From assembly GCA_023055425.1 (NCBI GenBank), contig JALGPY010000002.1, forward strand, positions 139,373,927 through 139,437,926: DNA of 64,000 bases, in the 5' to 3' direction. This DNA is from Linanthus parryae. Lineage: Eukaryota > Streptophyta > Magnoliopsida > Ericales > Polemoniaceae. A program made the translations under genes and the position numbers. Each line of letters begins with the position of its first letter. The stretch's first letter is position 1. Below, piece by piece: positions 12,206 through 23,111 of this stretch. The notes beneath the pieces are model-generated. The model was given only the letters and a program-made list of their open reading frames with translations, was not told where the DNA came from and ran no database searches.

Positions 12206-15200
12206 TCTATATTATAAAACAGCATGGTCTCACTTTAAAATGTCTTCTCAGCCGTTGGATGAAATCATCCCCAACCCTTGATCTCACCTACTTTAGGACA
12301 AAAAAAAATAACCTGCAGTAAGTTACAAGTCCAAAAAAAAACCCACGAACCCTCACACACGACCTAGGAGAACCCACGAACCCTCCTCCACCTTCTACCC
12401 CCCAATGGCTTCCCCCCTCTCTCTCTCTCACTTCGTCTCTCCCACGTCGGCCTCTTCGCTTTCAGTTTCTCCCTCTCGGAACTACCTTCAGGCACGACAT
12501 CGTCGTCTTCGAACTGGCCGTCGTTCGCCGTCGCTGACGCCATCGTTCGCCGTCGCTCACGCCATCGAGGTACGAATTTCTTGCCTTCTATTCGGTTGAC
12601 TGTTGTGCTCATCATGGGTGTCTTCATGGGTTTTCTTATCCTGTCCTTCGGTTGATTGTTGTGCTCATACCCAAAAACGGTTGATTTCACAATTGGGGGT
12701 GTCAGTGGGTTTTTCATTCTCCTTCGGTTGATTGTTTTTCATTCATTTCTTCTCCTTTCTGCATCGCTCCTGTCTGCCCAGGTAGGTATTTCATTCTCCT
12801 GCCTGGGTGAACAAAAATTGGGGTTTTTTTTTTTTCCTGTTCAACATGGGGTGTTTAGAATTGAGGATTTTTTGTACAACATGGGTGTTTAGATGGAAGG
12901 CGAGGGTTAAATTGGGTATGCGGAATGCACGGGTTAAATTGGTTGTCTATTTTGGTGGTTGCTGAATTTTATTGTTGTGCTGATGGTGCATTGCAGAAGG
13001 GGTATTGAGGTAGTGCAAGTATTCAAGTCCAGTAAGGGTTTTCTTCTCAATCTTTCTGCGCAGATCCAGCGGGTAGAAGCCGAACGCTTCCTGTCAAGCA
13101 GGTAATTTCTTTACTCACCTTCCTCGCATTCATGTTTGGTTTAGGGTTTATCTATGTCTGTATTCAATTTCCCTGCATTCATGTTTGGTTTTGCCGTTTG
13201 CTTATTTCCTTTCTTTCAGATCTGCGGCACCATCAGTTTTGTTTGGTTGATGTTCGAAAGGCGGCTATTGCAAACTGTTATATTTGGTTGGTAGGTATCA
13301 TCTTCTCTTTGTTTCATCAACCCTTGAAATTAGCTTGAGGTTTGTGTTTCTGTTTTCAGTCAACATCGACATTGGTTGAAGAAGAGAGATAACATAGTGT
13401 GGATCTGTAAAGGTTTGAATTGGTGCACTCGCAAGTAATTTTGGACAAGGGTTTTGATCCAAGTTATTATGGTTGTTCTGATCCAACTAAGCATCTTGAC
13501 TCTCTTCAATCTGTTGCATTCGTACTTCTTTGCACACAGAGTAATGTTGAAACTCATACAAAGTGTTATTTTTGGTTGGTTCGACCCTTGATAGTATGTT
13601 TAACCTTGGACACAGGCTATCCGTAGAATAGTGTTTAGATTTTACATTTAATATCCTACTCTCATCGGTAATTAATAATACAGAGTGTATCGAATATGGC
13701 AACGCGAGAAGGAACTGAAGAAGCTGTTGGACCGGACCGAACCCCTCTTCTCTTGCAACCTCTAAACCGAACCCCTCTTCTCTCGCAACAAACCAATGAT
13801 CCAGGTATTTCTCCAATGTTCAATTCTGAATATGTCGGTGTGTTCTATTTGTTGGGTGACATTTTTGTAGGTCAGTTTGTCTTCGTACAGTAACACAAAG
13901 CGCGGCTACTAATCTATATAGCTGATTTTCCCTAATAACCGTCGATTTTCTAAATAATTGATTCCCCCCCCCCAATTTATCAAATATTTTAAAGTAGTTT
14001 GACTGCGCACAATAATCAGCAAGAACACTTGCATATTCTCTTCTACTTTTTTCTTGCTGATATTAGATCAACTCTTTTAAGAATTAGGGTATTTGTAGTG
14101 ATGTCAGTATTATTGTGAACTGATTATTATTAGTTTAAACAGATGCTCTGAGCTTTAGTCTTGACTCTTTTCATGATTTAACCTGTAGCTAACTGTCCTA
14201 TATAGAGGTTTTGTATGAAAGTTTAATGAGAAGTCAGTTTAAGTGTGGTAGGAATGAGAATAAATGGAAGTAATAAACCTGCATTTGGTGTTCTCTTGCA
14301 TACTGCAACTTCAAAATGCTGATGTCGTCGGTGTAGTGGATGGTGGTGCTAGCAACTGAATTTGTTGGTGGTCCCAAATAACTCATTTCTGCTTTGCTGA
14401 ACTGCTGAACAATTTGCTTTACTGCCTTTAACTCTCATCTTTGGTTGATAAGGTTTTGGTTCACCTTTATATGAGCTTCACCATACAATAATCATTGCGC
14501 ATGCACTTGACATTATTTTGCTCTCTGAACCAGTTCCTACGCAGAGAATCGGAAGCAACCGAGAGGAGTAAAATGGCGAACGAATTTTCTTCAGTGATTT
14601 TCATTTTTGTTACTTGGTGGTCATGTTGACTTCCGAAAAATTTGCTCTCATTTGCTTGGAAATATAAAGTTCACTGCTAAGGTACATAGAGGAAGTTCCC
14701 AATTTTAGTAAACAACTGAATGGTGTTCTACATACACTGAAATTTTTGATTTAAATCTTGATTTGTGTTGAAATGCATATAAGCTACATTTGTTTATATC
14801 TCTACTGATTATATGTACAGTTCAGTACCGGCATTGAATCGAGCAAGGCCATTCCCCCTCAATACCGGCAATCTAGCTACATTTGTTGATATCTGGCAGC
14901 CGTTTCCTTTATTTTCCTCGCAGCCGTTTCAACCCCGACCGGTCCTCACTGTTCAATGTCAACAGGTAAATGCTCCCTTAACTCTTCTAAAACTTTTCGA
15001 TTACTGCGAATCCCACATATCGTCTATGTATTTCAGTATCTGTTTGATCATGGGATCGCTGACTGTTGTTTTCTCTTGGATACCCTATGCTGTACCAGTA
15101 CCTGTTTGATCTACGGATTGTGTGATTGTTATTTCCTCTATGCTCTGTCTCTCAGTTCTGGTCAATAAATATGACCTCTTTTAATTAGACTAAATCCTGC

Positions 15201-16574
15201 AGCAGCTTATGCTTATTCGATCACCTTGATCAACCACTGCCTAGATTTGTTTCAGCAGAAAATATATGCCTGCCCGACTGCAACTAGAATACGAAGGCAG
15301 CCTATCATCTATAGTCAACAGTGTAATTGAATGGCTAAACTGATTTTTAGTTTAAACAGATAACCTAGGCTTTCTTCTTGCCTGCCATTCATGATTTAAT
15401 ATTTCATTTGAAGTTAACTCTGCGTATTATACCTGTTGATTTGTAGCGTGGATTGATTTCTCGCATAAAAATTCAAACATCATTGCTGCTACATCGAACG
15501 TAGACCGGTAAGAATTAAGAACTTGCGGTGTTATGTGCTACGAAAACGAAAAGATAAGAGGTTTAACTAAATGTATATTTTAACTTTGATATTTTTTTTT
15601 TTTTTTAATTTGCCGAAATTATTCTGATTTCTATTGATCTTAGGTAATAGTATGAGACATGAAAGATTGGTGTAATAGGCATCTAAAAAGTGACTTTCTT
15701 TAAGACAGAATGCATAGTGATCACATAAGCTGTATGTCTTCAGTGTATTAAACCAGCCCGTTTTAAATGCCTACAGTTTGTTTTTCTTCAAATTCACTTG
15801 ATTTCTTTCTTTTGTATCTTGATGACCCATAAACAACTTATTTAATCATATGGTGAGGGGCAAGTTATTTACTCCCATGTTATTTCGTTGACAAGTGATA
15901 TACTTCACTCTTCGTCTCTGTGAATTTTGAAATGTTTTGTACTGTTCCTTTAATCAACCTCATGATTTCTTGGCATATTTCACAGTAGCGCAAGGATACG
16001 TGTAGAATTGCCATGTTTTCTTCTTAATTGTTGGCAACGTAGTTGTTGTTCTTGATGGTTGTTCCCATGTATAAGAATCACAATTATGTTATCTCGCTGA
16101 ACATGTATGATAATATTATAGGACAATGCCTTTTTTTAGTCCCATTTATATTTTTACATTTTGATTTAATTATGTCTTTCTAATTGCAGGAACTTGGACA
16201 CTAACAGTGCTATAGGTTGCTCTATTCATAGATTTGATGGAGGGATTTAATACACTGAAGACACACAGCTTATGCTCTTGGCAGACGACACAGAGTATGG
16301 GTAAAGGATGCATAGATTTGATGGAGGGATTTAGTTTTTACATGTTTTTTAAGTATGTCTGAGCATGAGATCCTTTCAACTTTCGAAGCCCACTATTAGA
16401 AATCGCTGTGTAAAAATTCTTACGCGATGGCCGATTAAGTGATGTTGAGACATTTTTCTCATTATAGAAGAGTTCATATTTCGACAAGTATTTGTATGGG
16501 TTCATAATTTCAGCCACTTTCTAAGATTTGTTTAGTGTTTTTGGATGGGATAGTGCCCCCGGGCAATTCCCTAG
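12206..16574 (+). mobile_element. Possible third Helitron (C), nested in Helitron B
   Basis: The left end TCTATATTATAAAACAGCAT, followed by CCGTTGGATGAAATC, looks like a plant Helitron 5' end. At the right, an imperfect hairpin around TGCCC-CC-GGGCA is followed after a few bases by CCCTAG|T at 16571-16574. Plus-strand exons lie between, opposite to the genes of Helitron B, and the right border falls exactly where an RPA-like exon copy is cut. Against it: the base before the 5' end is T, not A, and the hairpin is weak. Treat as a hypothesis. Confidence 0.35.
12405..14965 (+). CDS. Captured gene fragment, at least four exon-like blocks, product unknown
   Basis: A pyrimidine-rich leader precedes ATG at 12405. 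Exon 1 (12405-12569, 55 codons, Ser/Arg-rich, starts MASPLSLSHF) ends at donor GAG|GTACGA; its composition could suit a plastid transit peptide. Further blocks with consensus borders are 13064-13101, 13684-13804 and 14821-14965 (the last between TACAG and CAG|GTAAAT). The block at 13684-13804 encodes a repeated RTPLL unit (two near-identical CGAACCCCTCTTCTCT copies). I did not recognise the protein and could not prove one continuous reading frame across all blocks. It runs opposite to the other genes of Helitron B, which fits the possible Helitron C. Confidence 0.4.
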
Positions 16575-16584
16575 TCTTATCTAA

Positions 16585-16720
16585 CCACGGTATTATGTTG
16601 CAGTCAGCATTGCCACAGTTACGGCAGGTTTGACAGATACGTTCACGTTTTCAATGTGGGCAGGCATTGAACCACGGCTGTTGAGCTGTCGATATTGCAC
16701 GTATCGATACTCGTAACCAT
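16585..16720 (-). pseudogene. RPA large-subunit-like zinc-finger exon, diverged copy
   Basis: Reading the minus strand gives a segment homologous to the exon at 18532-18698: an ISTAQQPWFNACPH stretch, a stop where the second zinc Cys region begins, then ICQTCRNCGNADCNIIPW. The Cys pairs match the four-Cys zinc ribbon of the C-terminal DNA-binding domain of RPA70-like proteins. The in-frame TGA and the cut at 16575, with no following exon, make it non-functional. RPA-like proteins bind single-stranded DNA and are common accessory proteins of plant Helitrons, so this may be element-derived or captured from the host. Confidence 0.55.
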
Positions 16721-16790
16721 GTCTCAGCATACAGCTGCTGTTACAAGATTGAGTATATTGTATTTCATTTGTAAGTATCACAATGTAAAT

Positions 16791-18279
16791 GAATAAGTGA
16801 ATTGAGCAACAGTCTTACCACCATCCGTCTTGCATCTGATATATTGTTGACCTGCATTGCAAGCTGCTTTATTTCTTCTGTGTAGTGATGGAATTTTTGT
16901 TTCATCGGTGAACTGTTTATATAGTGCCTTATGTGTCGTGTACTTTGTTAATTATATTGTGAGTCATAAAATGGCGCATACTTCAACGTTTACTGAATAT
17001 TTACTGTGATCAAATGGGGTATTTTGGATGCTACAATATTACTGAGATTTGCAGTGAATGCAGGCATGAGTGCTGTATTATCAGTCATGTGATGAGTACG
17101 TGTTGTGTTGTTGATGACAAATGTTTGGATACAAGATTGTTGTATGCCAAGTGTTTATATTGCATGTTAAATTAGAATTTTGCATAGTTGCAACTTGTGA
17201 TATTGAGCTGTCAAGAAGGAGCAGGAAATGTCAATATCAGGACTGGAAGCAGCAGATTCAGTAGGCTGGAACAATGCATATGTTGGCACACAATTTTTAG
17301 GACATTGGTAAGCTGCCAAGTATGTTGTTTAACCACCGTTAGTGTTGAAAATTAAATCGCAAGTACATATGATAGATGATTGACATGGCGCGTAAGTGGT
17401 TTGTCGACGATATTTATATGGTTTGAAATCGTGTTTTTCTTAGCCATATTAGCAAAACTGCTGTATCTGATGCCGGATAACGGCGAACCCACAGAATTTG
17501 ATATGACATTTTGGTACAATGACGAGCAGAAATCGGTGAGCATCTGGGGATTAGCAGGTGACAATGAAACCATTCAAATGGTGGAGGAAGAAGGTGACGG
17601 GAGCTGACGATTTAACACTGCAAGTATTGTATTTTCTTGCAGTATATGTAGTTATGAATTAGTAACTGCCTGTATGTGATGAGTGCAGTTACTTTTGTAA
17701 ATTGGGGAACGATAGCCCTGAATTATATGTGGAGCGTGATGAATATTGTTGTGTGAATGGTTAGGTTGTTAATTAGTGTTTGCAGTTGGGTTGATGTGGT
17801 AGTCATCTGGAAGCATTCTGGCATTATTTATATGTTGGGTGTGTCTACCGCAGTACATATGTTGTCACAATATCTGATTAACGGAGGTAGCGTTGAATTA
17901 TTTAAACTGTAGTTGGGACATTGTATTATGTAGACTAAATCACAATATATTGTAGACATCCACCGACAACAGAGCTTTGATTAGAAAAACATACAGGACG
18001 AATTTGGCGTCTTATTTTATTTATTTCGTCCAACGAGAATATATTCGGACTTGTAAACATGCATCAAGCTTCAACTACGTAGCGTACAGTCCAATTGTTT
18101 ATTGGGAATCCGTTCCCATTGTTGCGCCGAGAAAGGAGGAAGTAAAATCTTCTTATGCTACTGTTCATATTCACGGTCTCCAGCACGCTCTGTTGTTCCT
18201 GGAAATTATTACAATGCTAAAGATAATGAGCTATTTGGTTGTGGAGTATCATTTCGTATCGAGAAATTGTGTTTCATAC
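16791..18279. other. Helitron B interior, possible weak exon remnants
   Basis: Open stretches exist on both strands near 17230-17600 (for example a plus-strand frame with a hydrophobic patch FFLAILAKLLYL), but I found no family motif or convincing splice pair. By position this could hold remote parts of the RPA-like gene; I see no direct support. Confidence 0.3.
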
Positions 18280-18698
18280 CTCAGTTGACATTGATGACAT
18301 GGTTTTTTCATTTTTCCCTAACACAGTGTCTACTGACTGTCCGAAGATGCGTACCTCGAGCTCAGCGTTACCGTCATGAAGCTGCACGGTTAAACGCTCC
18401 ATGGGAAAAAGAACAGAATTAACATTTGGTATCTAGATTTCGTTTGCTCTTAAAAACTTTGTAAAATTCATGTGGTACGAAATTATATCAATACAGTCTA
18501 CGGCATATTGGTTGTCAGTGTTATTATATACCATGGTATAGCATCGCAGTCGTTATTTTGGCAGGTGGAGCATTGAAATGTGTTGTTTGGAGAACGATTT
18601 GCAACACGATTGCAGAACTTGCATGCGTAATACCATGCTTCCTGATTTGTTGGTAAAGCATGAACACTGGCATTTACCCAAATTTCGCGCACTGTAGG
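18280..18698 (-). pseudogene. RPA large-subunit-like gene, C-terminal DNA-binding domain (two exons)
   Basis: Exon 18532-18698 starts after acceptor CTGCAG and encodes WVNASVHALPTNQEAWYYAC, then a zinc ribbon CKFC...CSTC with spacing C-x2-C-x13-C-x2-C, ending IP before donor GTATAT. Exon 18280-18432 starts after CTAG and encodes the following beta-barrel strands (LTVQLHDGNAELEVRIFGQS, then VDTVLG), ending at donor GAG|GTATGA. This order is that of the C-terminal OB fold of RPA70-like single-strand DNA-binding proteins. The exon phases do not match (two bases left over, next exon in phase 0), so this reading is broken or a junction is misplaced. The N-terminal OB folds were not found. Confidence 0.6.
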
Positions 18699-20235
18699 CT
18701 GCAGTTGATCATAAGAAGCATACAACGTAACGTGAAACTATTGGAAAACTGCATTACTTAGTGGGTGATAAGTGTTCATTAGTGAAGAAAATGCTTACCG
18801 GCAATGTTGGCAGATCGACTATTGCACAAGGTTTCATTTCTTGTTCATATGGTTGAGCATAATCCAAATTTCGAGCTTTGGTTGAATTGTTGCTCTAAAG
18901 TGCAAACAAAGCTTCTGGGAGGAAGCAATGTTGCCTCGTTGTTGTGTGGTGTGGGAAAAATTGATTTGTATGATAGTATTTATAGTGACATTTATTAGAG
19001 TTGTTGGTCATATGAACTCTGTGTATTATAATTATATAATGTTCTGTGCTGAATGTTTTTTCTTGTTTAATTTTTTACCATCATTTGCAATGTCACTCTG
19101 AGCTGAAGATGTGAATAACAAAATGTTGGGATTTTTTAGATAATTGTTTTGTATTGCCATTCAATAACTCTTATTATCCCCAAATATAATGAATTTTTTA
19201 CTTTATAAGGAAGGGGGGACCGTGTGATTTGCCATTTGAATTAGCTCGTTTGAGGCGTGCAGTTATGGTTACAAAAGTGTAAATGGTGCATACAACTGAA
19301 AATGGGATAAGTATGTGGTCGTGAAGATCGTGAAACTCTAAAATTTTATTTTTTTTTATTTATTTTTTGATATTGACGCAGCATAGCTCATTTTGAATGT
19401 AGTAGTAAATTCTCATTTAAAAATTTATATCTCTCTGTTACTGAAACCACGTGGTGTGAATGGCTTAGTTGCGGACGAAATAAATCAACACAATGTAAAG
19501 TATTGAGGATGGAGTAGTACTGTGGTATTTAAAAAAATACAAGCTATTAAGTAAAAAAAAAAGTATATATATATATACAAATTTGATTGAATGGGTCAGT
19601 ACATTGTCGACAGTCACATGTGCTATAACATTCAAATTAGCTGATGTAGGTGATAATGTGAAAAGCCCACAAATTTGCATATGGTGGCACACAGTTCAAG
19701 AACGTCGCGAAGCTACTTCTTCAACTGTGTAAATAATTTACTGATAATCTCTTCACAGCATGGTATGATACATTTTGCTAAGCAATACGATCGGAAAATT
19801 ATCAAGAATTGACACTGAATTGCTATTTGGAAAACCAGTTGAATGCGATTTAACAAATATATATGATGCATATCGGTGCATTCAATAGACCCTTTCAGGA
19901 AATGTAAGCATGCTGAGCCACTTTTGAAGCTATTTTCGGTTAGATATTAACACGATAAGTATGCACGTATAAGAACTGAATATACAACATATATATGCAA
20001 ATAAGATGCATTTTCCCAACCCAAATAGTTGTTAGAGCATCGAACAAACAGATAACAGTCATGAAAGTAGTAGTAGCGAATACAGGGAGGGGAGTAGAAG
20101 CACTACAGTAGTACAGTTATACATGAAGTTACAGAAGCATAGATGCAGGAAAACAACAACAGTTCAGTAGCATCCAGAGGAAGTAGGCAAGTGCGCTGAC
20201 TTAGTTGTTTGGCGAGATATGATCTGATGATTTCT
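18699..20235. other. Region between RPA-like exons and B3 gene
   Basis: No gene recognised. A coding-like minus-strand stretch lies near 18790-18900 (AIVDLPTLP before a GTAAGC donor) and could be an upstream RPA-like exon, but it is interrupted. A TA-rich run sits at 19563-19576. The segment next to 20235 would include the 3' UTR of the B3 gene. Confidence 0.35.
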
Positions 20236-21224
20236 TTACGATGTCAACACGACAACTCGGAATTTGGGGATACTCGCATCAACCAGCTCAAAAACACACG
20301 CATCCCCCAAAGTAAGGCTTGCATACTGAGTAAAGCGATACCAGCATATGCGTCGTTTGGTGGCGTCATCAGAGGGGTAGTCACACCGGAATTTCCAAGT
20401 TGTGTCGCGTATCTCATTCTCAAGTTCGACGTGGCTTGTTGCATCTCCGAGGTAACTTCTTGTAAACTTCACAGGGATATTCTGCGCTCAGCATAAGTAG
20501 TCATTAAGAAGTGAGAAACATGCTGAGAAGATATGTAGTCTAAAATAACTATGGAATATGAATTCTTACCACTCCAGCACGTGATGTTATGTGAGTTTTA
20601 GAAATTTTAACTGAAAAACAAGGGCAAGCCCTGATCAGCATATATGCATCAGCCTTTTCCATCGGATCAGGAGTTTCATTCACAGCCTCATCATCATCAA
20701 GTTGCTGGTGAACAGATTCAACCTGAGCAGTAGACATATGTGCGTCAGCCTTTTCCGTGGGATCAGGAGTTCCATTAACAGCCTCGTCATCATGAAGTTG
20801 TTGGGGAAGAGATTCAAGCTCAGCAGTAGACAGATTGAATATTGTAACTTTCAAGTTGGATTGGCCTTTGTATTTAAACACGAGGAAATATCCATAGGAG
20901 AGTGACTGGTGGTTAACGAATTCCCTCCAGCCTGTTGATAGGAAAACATCTCTACCCTTGCATTTAATCTTCATTTCCCATTTGTCGCCATTCCGATCAT
21001 AGAGTTGGGCAGTGGGCCCCAAATCGAAGCGATGTCGCCGGGTAAATTCATCAGGGAGCCTCTGCAGTTTATGCAAAACTATGTTGGTATATTTATTACA
21101 GCAACTATGAACGTATTGTTTGGCAATAAATGAGAATGATCAGTTGGGGGAAGTATGGGTAAGAGAAGCAAACCAAGGTATCAGTTTGGGTCTTCATGTC
21201 AATGAGGATTCGAAAGAACTTCAT
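20236..21224 (-). CDS. Two-domain B3 (REM-type) DNA-binding protein, three exons
   Basis: Join 21224-21174, 21061-20570 and 20481-20236; 262 aa. ATG at 21224 gives MKFFRILIDMKTQ, the usual FF start of a REM-type B3 domain. Donor TTG|GTTTGC, acceptor CTGCAG; donor GTG|GTAAGA, acceptor GAGCGCAG; every junction is phase 0 and no stop interrupts. The first B3 domain is about residues 3-100 (RLPDEFTRR, then FLSTGWREFVNHQSL, then GYFLVFKY). A linker holds two 32-aa near-repeats (TPDPTEKADA and TPDPMEKADA). The second domain is about residues 167-260 (NIPVKFTRSYL, WYRFTQYASL, GDACVFEL). B3 proteins bind DNA in the nucleus; target and role are unknown. It lies on the Helitron B sense strand, so I infer capture. 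Whether it is transcribed cannot be seen. Confidence 0.8.
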
Positions 21225-22245
21225 ATTCAGTGTTCGTTACAGCAGACCTGTAACTTTCATACAAATAGATTGGTTAGTTAATAATGGGAAGTCAGCATGC
21301 AGCAATTGAGACCGCTGCGGTGGAGGCAAATATGTTTGTGGCAGATCTTCCTGGACCCCGAATACAACAAACATCAAATGAACTGTTCATATGTGGAATA
21401 TGGGAACCAAATATCATGGTAACTTCATCTCCTGTTGCTGGAACTATTTTGCCGAAATACCGACATCGATATGGTTGCTATAACATACGCACTAACTATG
21501 TACCCCAGACAAATTCGATAAGGAATTCAACGGTATTTAACAGTAAAAAACGTAATTGAATGCTGTGGTAATGCACTTTATATTGACACCAAGTAAACAT
21601 GTAATTATATAAACCTTTACAGATAATGTTTACGTGCTAGAATATGTATTGGAGAAGTTAGCACAATTAAGCTAGCAAGTGGTGTTTCCATTGAAATGAA
21701 CATGACGCATGCAAATATAAGACACATGTGTGAAGCTCAGCAGAGAGCGGTAATAACAACGATAACATTAATGTTGGAACAACATAATACTTACAATTGT
21801 AATAATTAAATTCATAATAATAGTACTAACAATAATACCGATAGGGGTGGGGGGTGGGGGTGGGGTTTGGAAGGGAAAAAAAGAGCATGTGAAAATAATT
21901 CCCATAACAACAATAATAAAAATAATAACACGAATATTGCCAAGGATGAGAAATAATAATAATAGTAATGGTTAGAAAAACTTTGGTTAGGATGAGGCCA
22001 CACAGAGATGGTGATACAGATGTAGAGAAAATGCAAACACACATACAATATTCATAGCAATATGAATCCTTCAAAGGGGATGTAGTTTCATTTATGAAAT
22101 CATGCATGGACAGATCTGAGGAGTGCCAAACATCAGCAAGAACATACAATCGAAGATGATATTGCAGGTGGTAGTAGCAAATCCAAAATTGTTTCGGTGG
22201 CAAGGTTTTCAACAGCTCTACACACCAAATCGAATAGTAAATCGA
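21225..22245. other. Upstream region of the B3 gene
   Basis: Would contain the B3 promoter if one is retained; I see no unambiguous TATA box at a fitting distance. A 91-codon plus-strand frame (21284-21559) is not recognisable. A guanine-rich quadruplex-type motif lies at 21844-21866. Confidence 0.35.
21844..21866 (+). other. G-quadruplex-type motif
   Basis: Four guanine runs of 4 to 6 separated by single T bases fit the classical quadruplex pattern on the plus strand. It is 0.6 kb upstream of the B3 start codon on the opposite strand. Any regulatory role is speculation. Confidence 0.6.
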
Positions 22246-22885
22246 AATCATAACAACAGCTAAATGGGGTGAGGAAAAATGAAGACATACCTCTACAGGG
22301 CGACAACCAACCGGAGGAATCCAAACCGCTGTTGTCTGCTGGAATGAAGAAGGTGAAATATGTTGAAGGAGCAGTACAAGAAGTTATTACTGCACAATTT
22401 AGTAATAATTTAATTGAAATTGCAGTTTGGAGCTTCCAATTATGACTATTTGCTTGCTTTTTATGGAGTAAAAGTTTAATTGAAATTGCAGTTTGGACCT
22501 TCCAATTATGAGTTTTTGCCTGCTATTATGGTTGTTGGTAGGGGTGAGCAAAACCCGCCCCAACCCGCCTCCCCGAATCGGCCCGGATCAAATTGGCTTG
22601 AATTTAGTATCGATCAATGCTAATTGATTGATTATGGGTACAGATTCGTCAACCCAAACAAAGTTCGATCGATCATGGGTTTGCAAGTAGAATACCTGTT
22701 TAAGACCAAACCGGTCCGATTAAAATTTTATATGCAACATTGTAGATTTTATTTAGATATATGGTCAAGAAATTTAGTCTTACAAGTTAAGCCCATTTTA
22801 AATCCTGACATTTCTTACGTTATTTTTCTTTCATAGAAAATAACTATATGTTTCCAACTTCAAATATTATACAAAAAATATTACA
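22246..22885. repeat. Duplicated block, copy 2
   Basis: Direct repeat of 10624-11260, including about 285 bp of sequence outside the hAT element and about 345 bp within it. The two copies lie about 11.6 kb apart in the same orientation inside Helitron B. Confidence 0.8.
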
Positions 22886-23103
22886 AAGATAATTAACCAA
22901 ATAAATGTATTTTTCCAAGTAAAATTTAAAGATTTATCAACCTGATTAACCGGTCCGAGCCGGACCGAGTTGATACGTTACGATCGGTTTGGGTATCACA
23001 AGTCATTCGGTAGGTTTGGGTTGAACATTCTCCAACCCGGACATATTGGATCGGGTACGAAAACTTGGCGAAACCGGTCCAACCGGGTTCGTGCTCACCC
23101 CTA
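22539..23103. mobile_element. Non-autonomous hAT element, 565 bp
   Basis: Perfect 12-bp terminal inverted repeats TAGGGGTGAGCA and TGCTCACCCCTA, extended imperfectly to about 19 bp by AACCCG. The 8-bp flanks are GTTGTTGG (22531-22538) and GTTGTTGA (23104-23111), a target duplication with one later change: copy 1 of the block keeps GTTGTTGA on the left. The interior holds no transposase and is rich in CCGGTCCGA-type words. Confidence 0.8.
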
Positions 23104-23111
23104 GTTGTTGA

